Assembly: GCF_001247745.1 (NCBI RefSeq)
Contig: NZ_LAIR01000002.1
Span: forward strand, 2,666,001-2,730,000
Direction of reading: 5' to 3'
Source: Luteipulveratus halotolerans
GTDB lineage: Bacteria; Actinomycetota; Actinomycetes; Actinomycetales; Dermatophilaceae
DNA: 64,000 nucleotides
Shown: one piece after another, positions 48,805 to 56,574 of the stretch
Layout of the letters: each line of letters starts with the position of its first letter
How positions within the stretch are numbered: position 1 is the stretch's first letter
Program-made: the position numbers and the translations under genes
Notes under the pieces: model-generated
The model's database searches: none
What the model was told of the DNA's origin: nothing
Seen by the model: the letters and a program-made list of their open reading frames with translations, nothing else

Positions 48805-50714
48805 GCCCGGCTCAGCTGGTCCTCGTGGGTGGTGGTCCGCGCGCCCTCGGCGTGCTCGAACGCCTCTCCGCGAGCCTTCCCGGGCTCGCACCGGGCCTGG
48901 TGCTCGACGTGCACGTGATCGACCCGCACCCGGTCGGCGGCGGGCGCGTGTGGCGGCGCGAGCAGTCCGAGCTGCTGTGGATGAACTCGACGGCGGCGGA
49001 CATCACGGTGTTCACCGACGAGTCGGTGACGTGCGACGGCCCGGTGCGGCCCGGTCCCTCGCTCGCCGAGTGGGCGGCCGGTCCCGGCCGAGTCCGTCTG
49101 CACGCCCTCGGCCTCGAGTCTCCCGTGCAGCCAGGCGATTTCGCGCCCCGTTGGGTCCAGGCGGAGTACCTGCGCTGGGTCTGGGACCGCCTCGTCGCCG
49201 ACCTGCCCGACTCGGTGCGGCTGTACGAGCACGGTGAGCGCGCTGTCGCCCTCGACGAGGTACGCCGGGGCGGGCGGCCCGCCGGTCAGCGCGTCACGCT
49301 GGAGTCCGGTCAGCAGATCGACGCCGACCTGGTCGTGCTCGCGCAGGGCTACCTCGACCACGAGCCGACGTCCGAGCAGGCGCAGTGGCTGCGCGCGAGC
49401 ACCTCGCGCGGGCTGACCTACGTGCCGCCCGGCTACACCGCCGACCTCGACCTGTCCGGGCTGCGTCCGGGCGAGCCGGTGATCGTGCGCGGCATGGGCC
49501 TGGCGTTCGTCGACCTGTGCGTGCTGGTCGCCCAGGGACGCGGCGGTCGGTTCAGCGGCTCGGGCTCCGAGCTGACCTACCACCCGTCGGGTCGGGAGCC
49601 GGTGCTGTACGCCGGGTCGCGGCGCGGGGTGCCGTACCACTCCAAGCTCGGCTACGACATCGGCGCGACCGGTCCGGCCCCGACCCGGCACCTGCGACCC
49701 GAGGCTCTCGCCGGCATCGGCACACTCGACTTCGACGCTCAGGTCCGACCGCTCGTCGCGCGCGAGATGACGGATCTGCACTACCGCCGCCTGTTCCAGG
49801 CCCACCCGGAGCGGACCGTCGGCTCGTTCGACGACCTCGAGGCGCTCATCGCGACCTCCGACGTCACCTCCCAGGGGTTCCTCGACGCGGCGGCCCGGCA
49901 GGTGCCCGACCCGCGTGACCGCTTCGACCTCGCACTCGTGGACCGCCCGATGGGGGCGGGTCGGTGGGCCGACCGGTCTGCGTACGAGCAGGACGTCGTG
50001 CGTCACGTCGAGGACGACGTACGCCGCCGAGCCGATCCGGCGTACTCCAGCGACCGGGCGGTCTTCGACGGGCTGCTGTCGATCTACGCGGTCATCGCCG
50101 GTCTCGCGTCCGCCGGGCGGCTCACCCCCACCGACCGCGTGCTGCGGCTGGAGCAGGAGTTCCACGGCTTCTTCTCGTTCCTGGCCAGTGGTCCGCCGCC
50201 GCGTCGGCTCGCCGAGCTGCTCGCTCTGCACCGCGCCGGCGTCCTGCGGTTCATCGGGCCGGACACGCGAGTCTCGTTGACCGACAACGGTTTTCGTGCG
50301 GAGTCGCCCGCGGTCGGTGGCGCCGTCGAGTCTCGTGCGCTGGTCGACGCGCGGTTGCCCCGCCCGGACGTGCTCGCCAGCACCGACCCCCTCATCCGCG
50401 GTCTGCTGCGGCGCGGCGAGCTCGCGGCCGACAGCGTGTACGACGCCGAGGGCGGCCGCGTGCGCGGTGGTCAGCTCCTGTCGGACGAGCACTGCCGCGC
50501 GGTCCGCGCCGACGGCACCTCGCACCCGAGCCGGTTCCTCGTCGGACCGTCCGTCTCGGGCAGCGTCGGGGCCGGCGGCTTCACCCGACCTCGCTTCAAC
50601 GGCGCGGGCCTGCGCCAGAACGACGCGCTGGCCCGCCACCTGCTCACCCGGCTCGCGCATCCCGCCGCGAGCGTCCTTCGATCACCGCACAAGGAGCACC
50701 GTCATGCCAGTTGA
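48801..50714 (+). CDS. FAD/NAD(P)-binding protein of unknown role in the organosulfur operon
   Basis: A 637-residue protein starting at GTG 48801 inside the previous stop codon. The N-terminal dinucleotide site AQLVLVGGGPRALGVLERLS and VLDVHVIDPHPVGGGRVW, then a second site near ADLVVLAQGYLDHEP, mark the PF13454-like FAD/NAD(P)-binding family. Later landmarks are PVIVRGMGLAFVDLCVLVAQ, GRGGRFSGSG, YHPSGREPVLYAGSRRGVPY and a C-terminal GPSVSGSVGAGGFTRPRFNG. Such proteins are oxidoreductases of unproven substrate. Placed between the importer and two flavin-dependent oxygenases, it could oxidise the imported compound or supply reduced flavin. I could not assign a reaction. Confidence 0.82.
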   Translation: MSPAQLVLVGGGPRALGVLERLSASLPGLAPGLVLDVHVIDPHPVGGGRVWRREQSELLWMNSTAADITVFTDESVTCDGPVRPGPSLAEWAAGPGRVRLHALGLESPVQPGDFAPRWVQAEYLRWVWDRLVADLPDSVRLYEHGERAVALDEVRRGGRPAGQRVTLESGQQIDADLVVLAQGYLDHEPTSEQAQWLRASTSRGLTYVPPGYTADLDLSGLRPGEPVIVRGMGLAFVDLCVLVAQGRGGRFSGSGSELTYHPSGREPVLYAGSRRGVPYHSKLGYDIGATGPAPTRHLRPEALAGIGTLDFDAQVRPLVAREMTDLHYRRLFQAHPERTVGSFDDLEALIATSDVTSQGFLDAAARQVPDPRDRFDLALVDRPMGAGRWADRSAYEQDVVRHVEDDVRRRADPAYSSDRAVFDGLLSIYAVIAGLASAGRLTPTDRVLRLEQEFHGFFSFLASGPPPRRLAELLALHRAGVLRFIGPDTRVSLTDNGFRAESPAVGGAVESRALVDARLPRPDVLASTDPLIRGLLRRGELAADSVYDAEGGRVRGGQLLSDEHCRAVRADGTSHPSRFLVGPSVSGSVGAGGFTRPRFNGAGLRQNDALARHLLTRLAHPAASVLRSPHKEHRHAS

Positions 50715-51822
50715 GTTCCTGGGTATGGCCGCCAACCACGACGGCACCGAGACGCACGCCCGCACGGGCGGCGCGCTCGATCTCGCCTACGCCGCCAAGC
50801 TCGCCCGGGCGCACGAGGACAACGGCTGGGACCGGATCCTGTTCGCCTACCACTCCGGGTCACCCGACCCGGCCCAGGTCGCGGCGTACCTCGCCGGCCA
50901 GACCGACCACCTGCGCCTGGTCGTCGCCCACCGCCCCAACACCGCGGCGCCGACGCTCACCGCCAAGACGCTCGCCACGCTCGACCACATCAGCGGCGGC
51001 CGGGTCGAGGTCCATGTCATCACCGGTGGCTCCACGGCCGACCAAGCGGCTGAGGGCGATCACCTCGACAAGGACGCCCGCTACGGCCGCACCCGCGAGT
51101 TCATCCAGATCCTCAAGCAGGCGTGGACCTCCGCCGAGCCGTTCGACTACGCCGGCGAGCACTACCGCCTGCAGAACTTCCTGGCCGACATCAGGCCGCT
51201 CCAGCAGCCGCGTCCGCGCATCTCGTTCGGCGGCTCGTCCGCGGCGGCGTACGACGTGGGCGCGCAGGAGGCCGACGTCTTCGCCCTCTGGGGTGAGCCG
51301 CTCGCCGGCACACGGGAGCAGATCGACACGATCCGCACCGCAGCGGCGCACGTCGGCCGTCCGCTGCCGACGATCCAGGTCGCCTTCCGGCCGATCCTCG
51401 CAGCGACCGACGAGCTCGCCTGGGAGAAGGCCCAGCGCACACTCGGTCAGATCACCGCCACGCCGAGCCCGCGCGGACGACTTCGGCAGGGCGCCCCGGA
51501 GAACGCCGGGTCGCAGCGCCTGCTCGCCGCCGCCGCGGACGGCGAACGTCACGACCGCGCGCTGTGGACCGCCACCTCCGCAGCGACCGGAGGCGGCGGC
51601 AACTCGACCGCGCTCGTCGGCACGCCCGAGACCGTCGCCGCCGCGCTGCTCGACTACTACGACCTCGGCGTGCGCATCTTCTCCGCACGCGGCTATCACC
51701 TGTACGACGACGCGGTCGACTTCGGGCGGCACGTCATCCCTCTCGTGCGCGACGAGGTCGCTCGACGTGAGCGCGCAGCGGGCCACGCCGACCACGAGGC
51801 GCCCGCGGCGGTGGCGTCATGA
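50704..51822 (+). CDS. SsuD-like LLM flavin-dependent monooxygenase
   Basis: A 372-residue luciferase-like monooxygenase close to alkanesulfonate monooxygenase SsuD. Features: GMAANHDGTETHARTGGALD, WDRILFAYHSGSPDPAQVAA, LRLVVAHRPNTAAPTLTAKT, LDHISGGRVEVHVITGGSTA, DHLDKDARYGRTREFIQILK, PRPRISFGGSSAAAYDVGAQ. SsuD uses FMNH2 and oxygen to split C-S bonds releasing sulfite. A reductase partner is not encoded next to it. It overlaps the preceding gene by 11 bases with AAGGAGC upstream of ATG 50704. Confidence 0.92.
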   Translation: MPVEFLGMAANHDGTETHARTGGALDLAYAAKLARAHEDNGWDRILFAYHSGSPDPAQVAAYLAGQTDHLRLVVAHRPNTAAPTLTAKTLATLDHISGGRVEVHVITGGSTADQAAEGDHLDKDARYGRTREFIQILKQAWTSAEPFDYAGEHYRLQNFLADIRPLQQPRPRISFGGSSAAAYDVGAQEADVFALWGEPLAGTREQIDTIRTAAAHVGRPLPTIQVAFRPILAATDELAWEKAQRTLGQITATPSPRGRLRQGAPENAGSQRLLAAAADGERHDRALWTATSAATGGGGNSTALVGTPETVAAALLDYYDLGVRIFSARGYHLYDDAVDFGRHVIPLVRDEVARRERAAGHADHEAPAAVAS

Positions 51823-52620
51823 GCGCCGTGACCGATGACATCCGCGCCGAGGTCGAGTGGGAGCGGTGGCACGTCCAGCGGGAGGCCGACCTCGCGACCG
51901 ACTACGGCTGGTTGTCACTGACCGGTTTCAGCTGGCTCGCCGACAGCCCCTCCACCGTGGGTGGTCTGCCCGGTCAGTGGTGGGCCACCGACACCGGCGC
52001 CCACCTGCGGGCGGAGCCCGCAGGTGGGCGCCGGCGTACGGGTCGGCGGTGAACCCGTGAGCGGTGACTCGACCGCGGTCGTCGACGAAGCCGGCTCGCT
52101 GGACTGGGCCGAGGTCGGCGCCACTCGCGTCCAGCTGCTGCGCCGCGGAGGCCGGTTCGCCCTGCGGACCCGTGACCCGCTCGCGCCCACCCGGAAGCGG
52201 TTCAGCTCGGTGCCCGTCTTCGACTTCGACCCCGACTGGGTGGTCGAGGGCCGCCTGACCCGGTATGCCGCCCCGCTCCGGGTCGAGGTGTCGACCGCGC
52301 GCCCCGACCTGCGTCAGCACGTGACCGTCATCGGCGAGCTCGCGCTCGACGTGCACGGCCACGAGTACCGGCTGCGAGCCGGCGAGAACGCCGACGGCAC
52401 CCTGCAGGTGCTCTTCCACGACACCACCAACGGCACCGAGACCGCCGGATGGCGCACCGTCACCACGCGCCGGCCGGGGCCTGACGGCGACGTCCTCGTC
52501 GACCTCAACCGCGCGGTCAACCTGCCGTACGCGTTCACCGAGTTCGGCACCTGCCCGGCGCCGCCCGAGGGCAACGTGATCGACGTGCCCGTGACCGCCG
52601 GCGAGAGGAAGCCCGCGTGA
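51819..52620 (+). pseudogene. DUF1684 protein, frameshifted at an inverted repeat
   Basis: The ATG at 51819 overlaps the preceding stop by four bases and starts a DUF1684 protein: VEWERWHVQREADLATDYGW, LSLTGFSWLADSPSTVGGLP, GQWWATDTGAHLRAEPAG. The frame then stops at 52052. The next frame continues the family: GVRVGGEPVSGDSTAVVDEA, ALRTRDPLAPTRKRFSSVPV, FDFDPDWVVEGRLTRYAAP, the late HDTTNGTETAGW and VDLNRAVNLPYAFTEFGTCP. One base gained or lost near 52016-52034 explains it; restored length about 266 residues, usual for the family. DUF1684 function is unknown, though it is found near flavin oxygenases. The shift coincides with a perfect 41-base inverted repeat, so both template-switch mutation and sequencing error are credible. 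Confidence 0.8.
51994..52034. repeat. Perfect inverted repeat inside the DUF1684 gene
   Basis: Arms 51994-52012 and 52016-52034 are exactly complementary over 19 bases with a GGA loop. Such a hairpin inside a coding sequence is unusual, and the reading frame breaks within its right arm. Confidence 0.92.
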
Positions 52621-53681
52621 GGCTGTGCACGTACACCCTGATCGACAACAGCCCGGATCCTGTTTCAGGGCAAGCGCTTTCGCCGCACGACCGGTTCCAG
52701 CACGTCGTGCGTCAGGCGCAGTGGGCCGAGGAGCTCGGGTTCGACGCGTACGGCGTCGGCGAACGCCACGCACAGCGGTTCGTGTCGTCCTCGCCGCCGG
52801 TCGTGCTGTCGTACATCGCTGCCCGCACGTCGCGGATCCGGCTGCTCACCACGGTCACGGTGCTCTCACTCCTGGACCCCGTCCGGGTGGCCGAGGACTA
52901 CGCGACCCTCGACCAGCTGAGCGGCGGCCGGCTCGACATCATCATCGGCAAGGGCAACGACCCTGAGCAGAACGCGCTGTTCGGGTACGACCTCGAGGGC
53001 CAGTGGGACCGCAACCGCGAGAAGTACGAGCTGCTGCGCCGGCTGCTGCACGAGGAGAACGTGACCTGGTCGGGCCGCTACCGCCCCGATCTCGTCGACG
53101 CGACCACGCAGCCACGACCGCTGCAGCAGCCGAGCATCCCGGTCTGGCACGGCTCGGCATCATCCACCGAGTCCACCGAGCTCGCGGCGCGCTTCGGCGA
53201 GCCGCTCTTCTCTGCCAACGGCTTTCACCCGTTGGAGAAGTACGCCGCCCTGATCCGCCACTACCGCGAGCGCTGGGAGGCTCATGGCCACGCCCCGGCG
53301 GACGCGGTCGTGGGCGCCGGATTCATCGCCCTGCTCGTCGCTCCCACCTCACAGGAGGCGGTCCGGACGTACCGGCCGGCGTTCGAGGCGTTCGTCCGCT
53401 CCCCCGGCGCGCAGCACAACCAGCTGCCGTTCACGACCGTCGAGGAGTTCATCGAGCAGGGCTCGGCCCTGGTCGGCTCGCGTGAGCAGGTGATCGACAA
53501 GCTCGGCCGCTACCACGAGGCGTTCGGGCACGAGCTGACCGGCATCCCGCTGGAGGTGCCCGGCCTGCCCGACGACGTCGTACGCCGATCGGTCGAGACG
53601 TTCGTCAGCGACATCGCCCCGCAGCTGCGGACGACGTACTCCTCACGCGTCTGGCCCGACCTGGCTCGACCCGCCGCCTGA
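52617..53681 (+). CDS. LLM class flavin-dependent oxidoreductase
   Basis: A 354-residue luciferase-like enzyme of a branch different from its neighbour: RFQHVVRQAQWAEELGFDAY, GVGERHAQRFVSSSPPVVLS, IRLLTTVTVLSLLDPVRVAE, DQLSGGRLDIIIGKGNDPEQ, IPVWHGSASSTESTELAARF. GTG 52617 overlaps the DUF1684 stop by four bases. Two distinct LLM enzymes in one operon suggest sequential oxidations or two substrate classes, as in Bacillus pathways for S-modified cysteines. It is the last gene; a 22-base-arm hairpin follows. Confidence 0.9.
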   Translation: MRLCTYTLIDNSPDPVSGQALSPHDRFQHVVRQAQWAEELGFDAYGVGERHAQRFVSSSPPVVLSYIAARTSRIRLLTTVTVLSLLDPVRVAEDYATLDQLSGGRLDIIIGKGNDPEQNALFGYDLEGQWDRNREKYELLRRLLHEENVTWSGRYRPDLVDATTQPRPLQQPSIPVWHGSASSTESTELAARFGEPLFSANGFHPLEKYAALIRHYRERWEAHGHAPADAVVGAGFIALLVAPTSQEAVRTYRPAFEAFVRSPGAQHNQLPFTTVEEFIEQGSALVGSREQVIDKLGRYHEAFGHELTGIPLEVPGLPDDVVRRSVETFVSDIAPQLRTTYSSRVWPDLARPAA

Positions 53682-53690
53682 GTCGCGCGC

Positions 53691-53741
53691 AGGTACGACG
53701 AAGCCCGGTCCCAGCGTGCGGGACCGGGCTTCGTCGTACCT
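53691..53741. terminator. Bidirectional terminator of the organosulfur operon
   Basis: Perfect 22-base arms (53691-53712 and 53720-53741) with a seven-base loop, between convergent transcripts. Confidence 0.88.
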
Positions 53742-53748
53742 GCTCAGG

Positions 53749-54585
53749 TCAGCGGGCGACGGCCTTCTTGTACGCGGCCGTCGACAGCGGGACGAAGATC
53801 GCGAGCAGCAGCACGATCCAGCCGAGGGTGTAGATCTCGGCGTGCTGGAGCGCCCAGGTGTACTCGATCTCGTCGAGGCGGGCCGCCTGGGAGCGACCGC
53901 CCGGATCGGGCATCGCGAACAGGTTGCCGAAGTTGTCGCGCGCCGCATGCGTGATCGTCGAGATCGGGTTCCAGCCGGCGATGGCCTTCAGGACGCCGGG
54001 CATGTTCTCGGCCGGCACGAACGTGTTGGCGATGAACGTCAGCGGGAAGATCACCATGAACGCCGCGTTGTTGACGATCTCGGGCGCCCGCACCTTGAGC
54101 CCGACGTAGGCGAACACCCACGAGAACGCGTAGGCGAACAGCAGCATCAGGCCGTACGCGACCAGGGCGCCGACCACGCCTTCGCGGATGCGCCAGCCGA
54201 TCAGCAGGCCGGTGAGTGACATGACGATCAGGACGATGACGTTGTTGAGCAGGTCGGAGACCGTGCGACCGGCCAGCACCGAGCTCGGGTGCATCGGCAG
54301 CGTACGGAACCGGTCGATGACGCCCTTCTGCATGTCCTCGGCCATGCCGGAGCCGGTGATCGTGGCGCCGAAGACGATGGTCTGCGCGAAGATGCCGGCC
54401 ATCATGAACTCGCGGTAGCCCTGCGGGTCGGCCGGGGCCAGGCTGCCGAACACGAAGCCGAACAGCAGCACGAACATGATCGGCTGCATCGTGGTGAAGA
54501 CCAGCAGGTCGGGGACCCGCTTGATCTTGATGAGGTTGCGACGGGCGACCGTGGTCGCGTCGCCCACCAGGGTGGCTGCACTCAT
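53749..54585 (-). CDS. ABC-2 type transporter permease (DrrB-like)
   Basis: A 278-residue permease with six hydrophobic segments, including LLVFTTMQPIMFVLLFGFVF, NNVIVLIVMSLTGLLIGWRI and the conserved IFPLTFIANTFVPAENMPGV followed by WNPISTITHAARD. This is the DrrB/daunorubicin-resistance exporter type. Its ATG overlaps the ATPase stop by four bases. It likely exports a lipid, antibiotic or other amphiphile; substrate unknown. Confidence 0.92.
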   Translation of the reverse strand: MSAATLVGDATTVARRNLIKIKRVPDLLVFTTMQPIMFVLLFGFVFGSLAPADPQGYREFMMAGIFAQTIVFGATITGSGMAEDMQKGVIDRFRTLPMHPSSVLAGRTVSDLLNNVIVLIVMSLTGLLIGWRIREGVVGALVAYGLMLLFAYAFSWVFAYVGLKVRAPEIVNNAAFMVIFPLTFIANTFVPAENMPGVLKAIAGWNPISTITHAARDNFGNLFAMPDPGGRSQAARLDEIEYTWALQHAEIYTLGWIVLLLAIFVPLSTAAYKKAVAR

Positions 54586-55592
54586 GCTCGCTGTGCCTCT
54601 CGCTCGCGCTCGTCCTCGGGCTCGCCCTGCTCCTGCTGATCGTCCTCGGCCTTGTGACCGGTCAGTGAGAGGAAGGCGTCGTCGAGGGTCGGGCGACGAA
54701 TCCCGATGTCCTGCACCGTGATCGAACGGTCGTCGAGCTGGCGCACGGCGAGCAGCAGCGACTCGACGCCGCCGCTCACCGGCGCGATGACCGTCCGGGT
54801 GTGCTCGTCGATCTCGCCGGCTCCGGACCCGAGCCGGCCGAGCAGCTCGGCGACCTCGGGCAGTCGGGCCGCGTCGGCGACGGTCACCGAGAGGCGTTCG
54901 CCGCCGACCTGGTCCTTGAGCTGGTCGGCGGTGCCCTCGGCGATCACCTGCCCGCGGTCGACGACGATGATGTTGTCGGCCAGGCGGTCGGCCTCTTCGA
55001 GGTATTGCGTCGTGAGCAGCAGCGACGTGCCCTCACGGACGAGGCCGGCGATGACCTCCCACATGTCACCGCGGCTGCGCGGGTCGAGGCCGGTGGTCGG
55101 CTCGTCGAGGAAGATCACCGGCGGGCGCGCGACCAGTGCACCGGCGAGGTCGAGGCGTCGGCGCATACCGCCGGAGTACGTCTTCGCCGGACGGTCTGCA
55201 GCGTCCTCCAGCCGGAACTCGGCCAGCAGCTCACGCGCGCGAGCGCGAGAGGCCGAGCCGCCCAGGTGGTAGAGCCGACCGATCATCTCGAGGTTCTCGT
55301 AGCCCGTGAGGTATTCGTCGACCGCGGCGTACTGACCCGACACCCCGATCAGGCTGCGCACCTCGTCGGGTTCTTTGACGATGTCGCGGCCGGCGACGGT
55401 GGCCGTGCCCGCGTCGGGCTTGATGAGGGTCGTCAGCACCCGCACCGTCGTGGTCTTGCCCGCGCCGTTGGGCCCGAGCACGCCGAGGACCGTACCCTCG
55501 GGCACGCTCAGCGACACACCGTCGATCGCCTTGACGTCCTTGTAGTGCTTGACGAGGCCTTCTGCTCGCACTGCTTCAGTCACGAGCGACAT
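54582..55592 (-). CDS. ABC transporter ATPase (DrrA-like)
   Basis: A 336-residue ATPase from ATG 55592 (GTG 55583 possible). VRAEGLVKHYKDVKAIDGVS, Walker A LGVLGPNGAGKTTTVRVLTT, Q-loop VSGQYAAVDEYLTGYENLEM, signature KTYSGGMRRRLDLAGALVAR, Walker B VIFLDEPTTGLDPRSRGDMW. The C-terminal DrrA-type domain ends GIRRPTLDDAFLSLTGHKAE and an acidic tail. Forms an exporter with the next gene. Confidence 0.94.
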   Translation of the reverse strand: MSLVTEAVRAEGLVKHYKDVKAIDGVSLSVPEGTVLGVLGPNGAGKTTTVRVLTTLIKPDAGTATVAGRDIVKEPDEVRSLIGVSGQYAAVDEYLTGYENLEMIGRLYHLGGSASRARARELLAEFRLEDAADRPAKTYSGGMRRRLDLAGALVARPPVIFLDEPTTGLDPRSRGDMWEVIAGLVREGTSLLLTTQYLEEADRLADNIIVVDRGQVIAEGTADQLKDQVGGERLSVTVADAARLPEVAELLGRLGSGAGEIDEHTRTVIAPVSGGVESLLLAVRQLDDRSITVQDIGIRRPTLDDAFLSLTGHKAEDDQQEQGEPEDEREREAQRA

Positions 55593-55613
55593 CGTCGCAG
55601 TGACCACCGACAG

Positions 55614-55643
55614 AGGGCATCTCCATTTCTGCGCAGATGCCCT
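55614..55643. other. Small hairpin upstream of the exporter operon
   Basis: AGGGCATCT (55614-55622) pairs with AGATGCCCT (55635-55643), 12-base loop, in the 240-base gap between divergent genes. It could be an operator for the exporter; no regulator gene is adjacent. Confidence 0.4.
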
Positions 55644-55832
55644 ATGGAAAGCCCTGATGCAGCGCATCAACGCCGCCTTCGGGTTCGAGAGGCTGGAGGT
55701 CATGCACGAGATGGAGCTGCGACGCGGCTGACCGCCCCGATCCTGCTCAGTTCGGGCGCCAAGCGTTGTCGTACGCCGTCGCGGGTGCCAGCCTCGAACC
55801 GACGCCACCACCCGAGGAGACGGAGCCCGCCG

Positions 55833-56414
55833 ATGTCCGCACGACCTGACCTGCACGCCGCCACCACCCTGGTCGCCCGCACCGTCGAGGCGGTGCCCGA
55901 CGACCGGCTCGACGCCCCCACGCCATGTCCCGACTACTCCGTCGGCGACCTGCTCGACCACGTCGCCGGCCTGTCGACCGCGTTCACCTGGGCGGCGCGC
56001 AAGGAGGGCCTCGACCGGCTGAGCGAGCCGCCTGCACCGGGCAGCCGCGACAACCTTGTCGACGACTGGCGCACGGTCATCCCGGCCCGGCTGCGCGACC
56101 TCGCCACAGCCTGGGAGTCCCCCGACGCCTGGGACGGCATGACCCAGGCGGGCGGTGTCGAGATGCCCGGCGAGGTCGGCGGCCTCGTCGCGCTCAACGA
56201 GGTGCTCGTACATGGGTGGGACCTCGCCGCGGCGACCGGTCAGTCGTACGAGCCTGATGCGGCCTCCCTGCAGAGCGGCCTGACGTTCGCGAGCCAGTTC
56301 GACGAGGGCGGCTCGGGTGAGGCGTTCGGTCCGAAGGTGGCGACGCCCGCCGGCGCGCCCGAGCTGCAGCAGCTGCTCGCGCACAACGGCCGCGACATCG
56401 CCTGGCGCCCCTAG
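55833..56414 (+). CDS. TIGR03086-type DinB-fold metal-binding protein
   Basis: A 193-residue helical protein: LHAATTLVARTVEAVPDDRL, TPCPDYSVGDLLDHVAGLST (the His in D-H-V-A), NEVLVHGWDLAAATGQ with the second metal His, and LLAHNGRDIAW at the end. These three histidine positions form the metal site of the maleylpyruvate isomerase/mycothiol-dependent DinB group. Substrate unknown; some relatives use mycothiol as a cofactor. ATG 55833 follows GGAG by eight bases. A long inverted repeat separates it from metB. Confidence 0.87.
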   Translation: MSARPDLHAATTLVARTVEAVPDDRLDAPTPCPDYSVGDLLDHVAGLSTAFTWAARKEGLDRLSEPPAPGSRDNLVDDWRTVIPARLRDLATAWESPDAWDGMTQAGGVEMPGEVGGLVALNEVLVHGWDLAAATGQSYEPDAASLQSGLTFASQFDEGGSGEAFGPKVATPAGAPELQQLLAHNGRDIAWRP

Positions 56415-56457
56415 CCCACAGCCTCGGCCGCGCCGTCAGCGCTCCCCCGCCTCTCGC

Positions 56458-56527
56458 CGTCAGAACTGAGTCCTGGTGATGTGACGCAGTTCGAACCCGG
56501 TCATACCAACAGGACTCAGTTCTGACG
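56458..56527. repeat. Intergenic inverted repeat, 18-base perfect arms
   Basis: CGTCAGAACTGAGTCCTG (56458-56475) pairs exactly with 56510-56527 around a 34-base loop. The arms are not especially GC-rich. It lies between convergent genes. The word AGAACTG recurs in the hairpins at 13579. Confidence 0.85.
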
Positions 56528-56574
56528 CGAGCCCGACGCTCACTCGGAGCCCGGGCGGATGGCTCGGACCGCGG

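Noticed and set aside
55658..55731. Short ORF of 24 codons (MQRINAAFGFERLEVMHEME...) between the exporter and DinB genes
   Set aside because: No ribosome site or recognisable homology; could be a gene remnant, but evidence is too thin.
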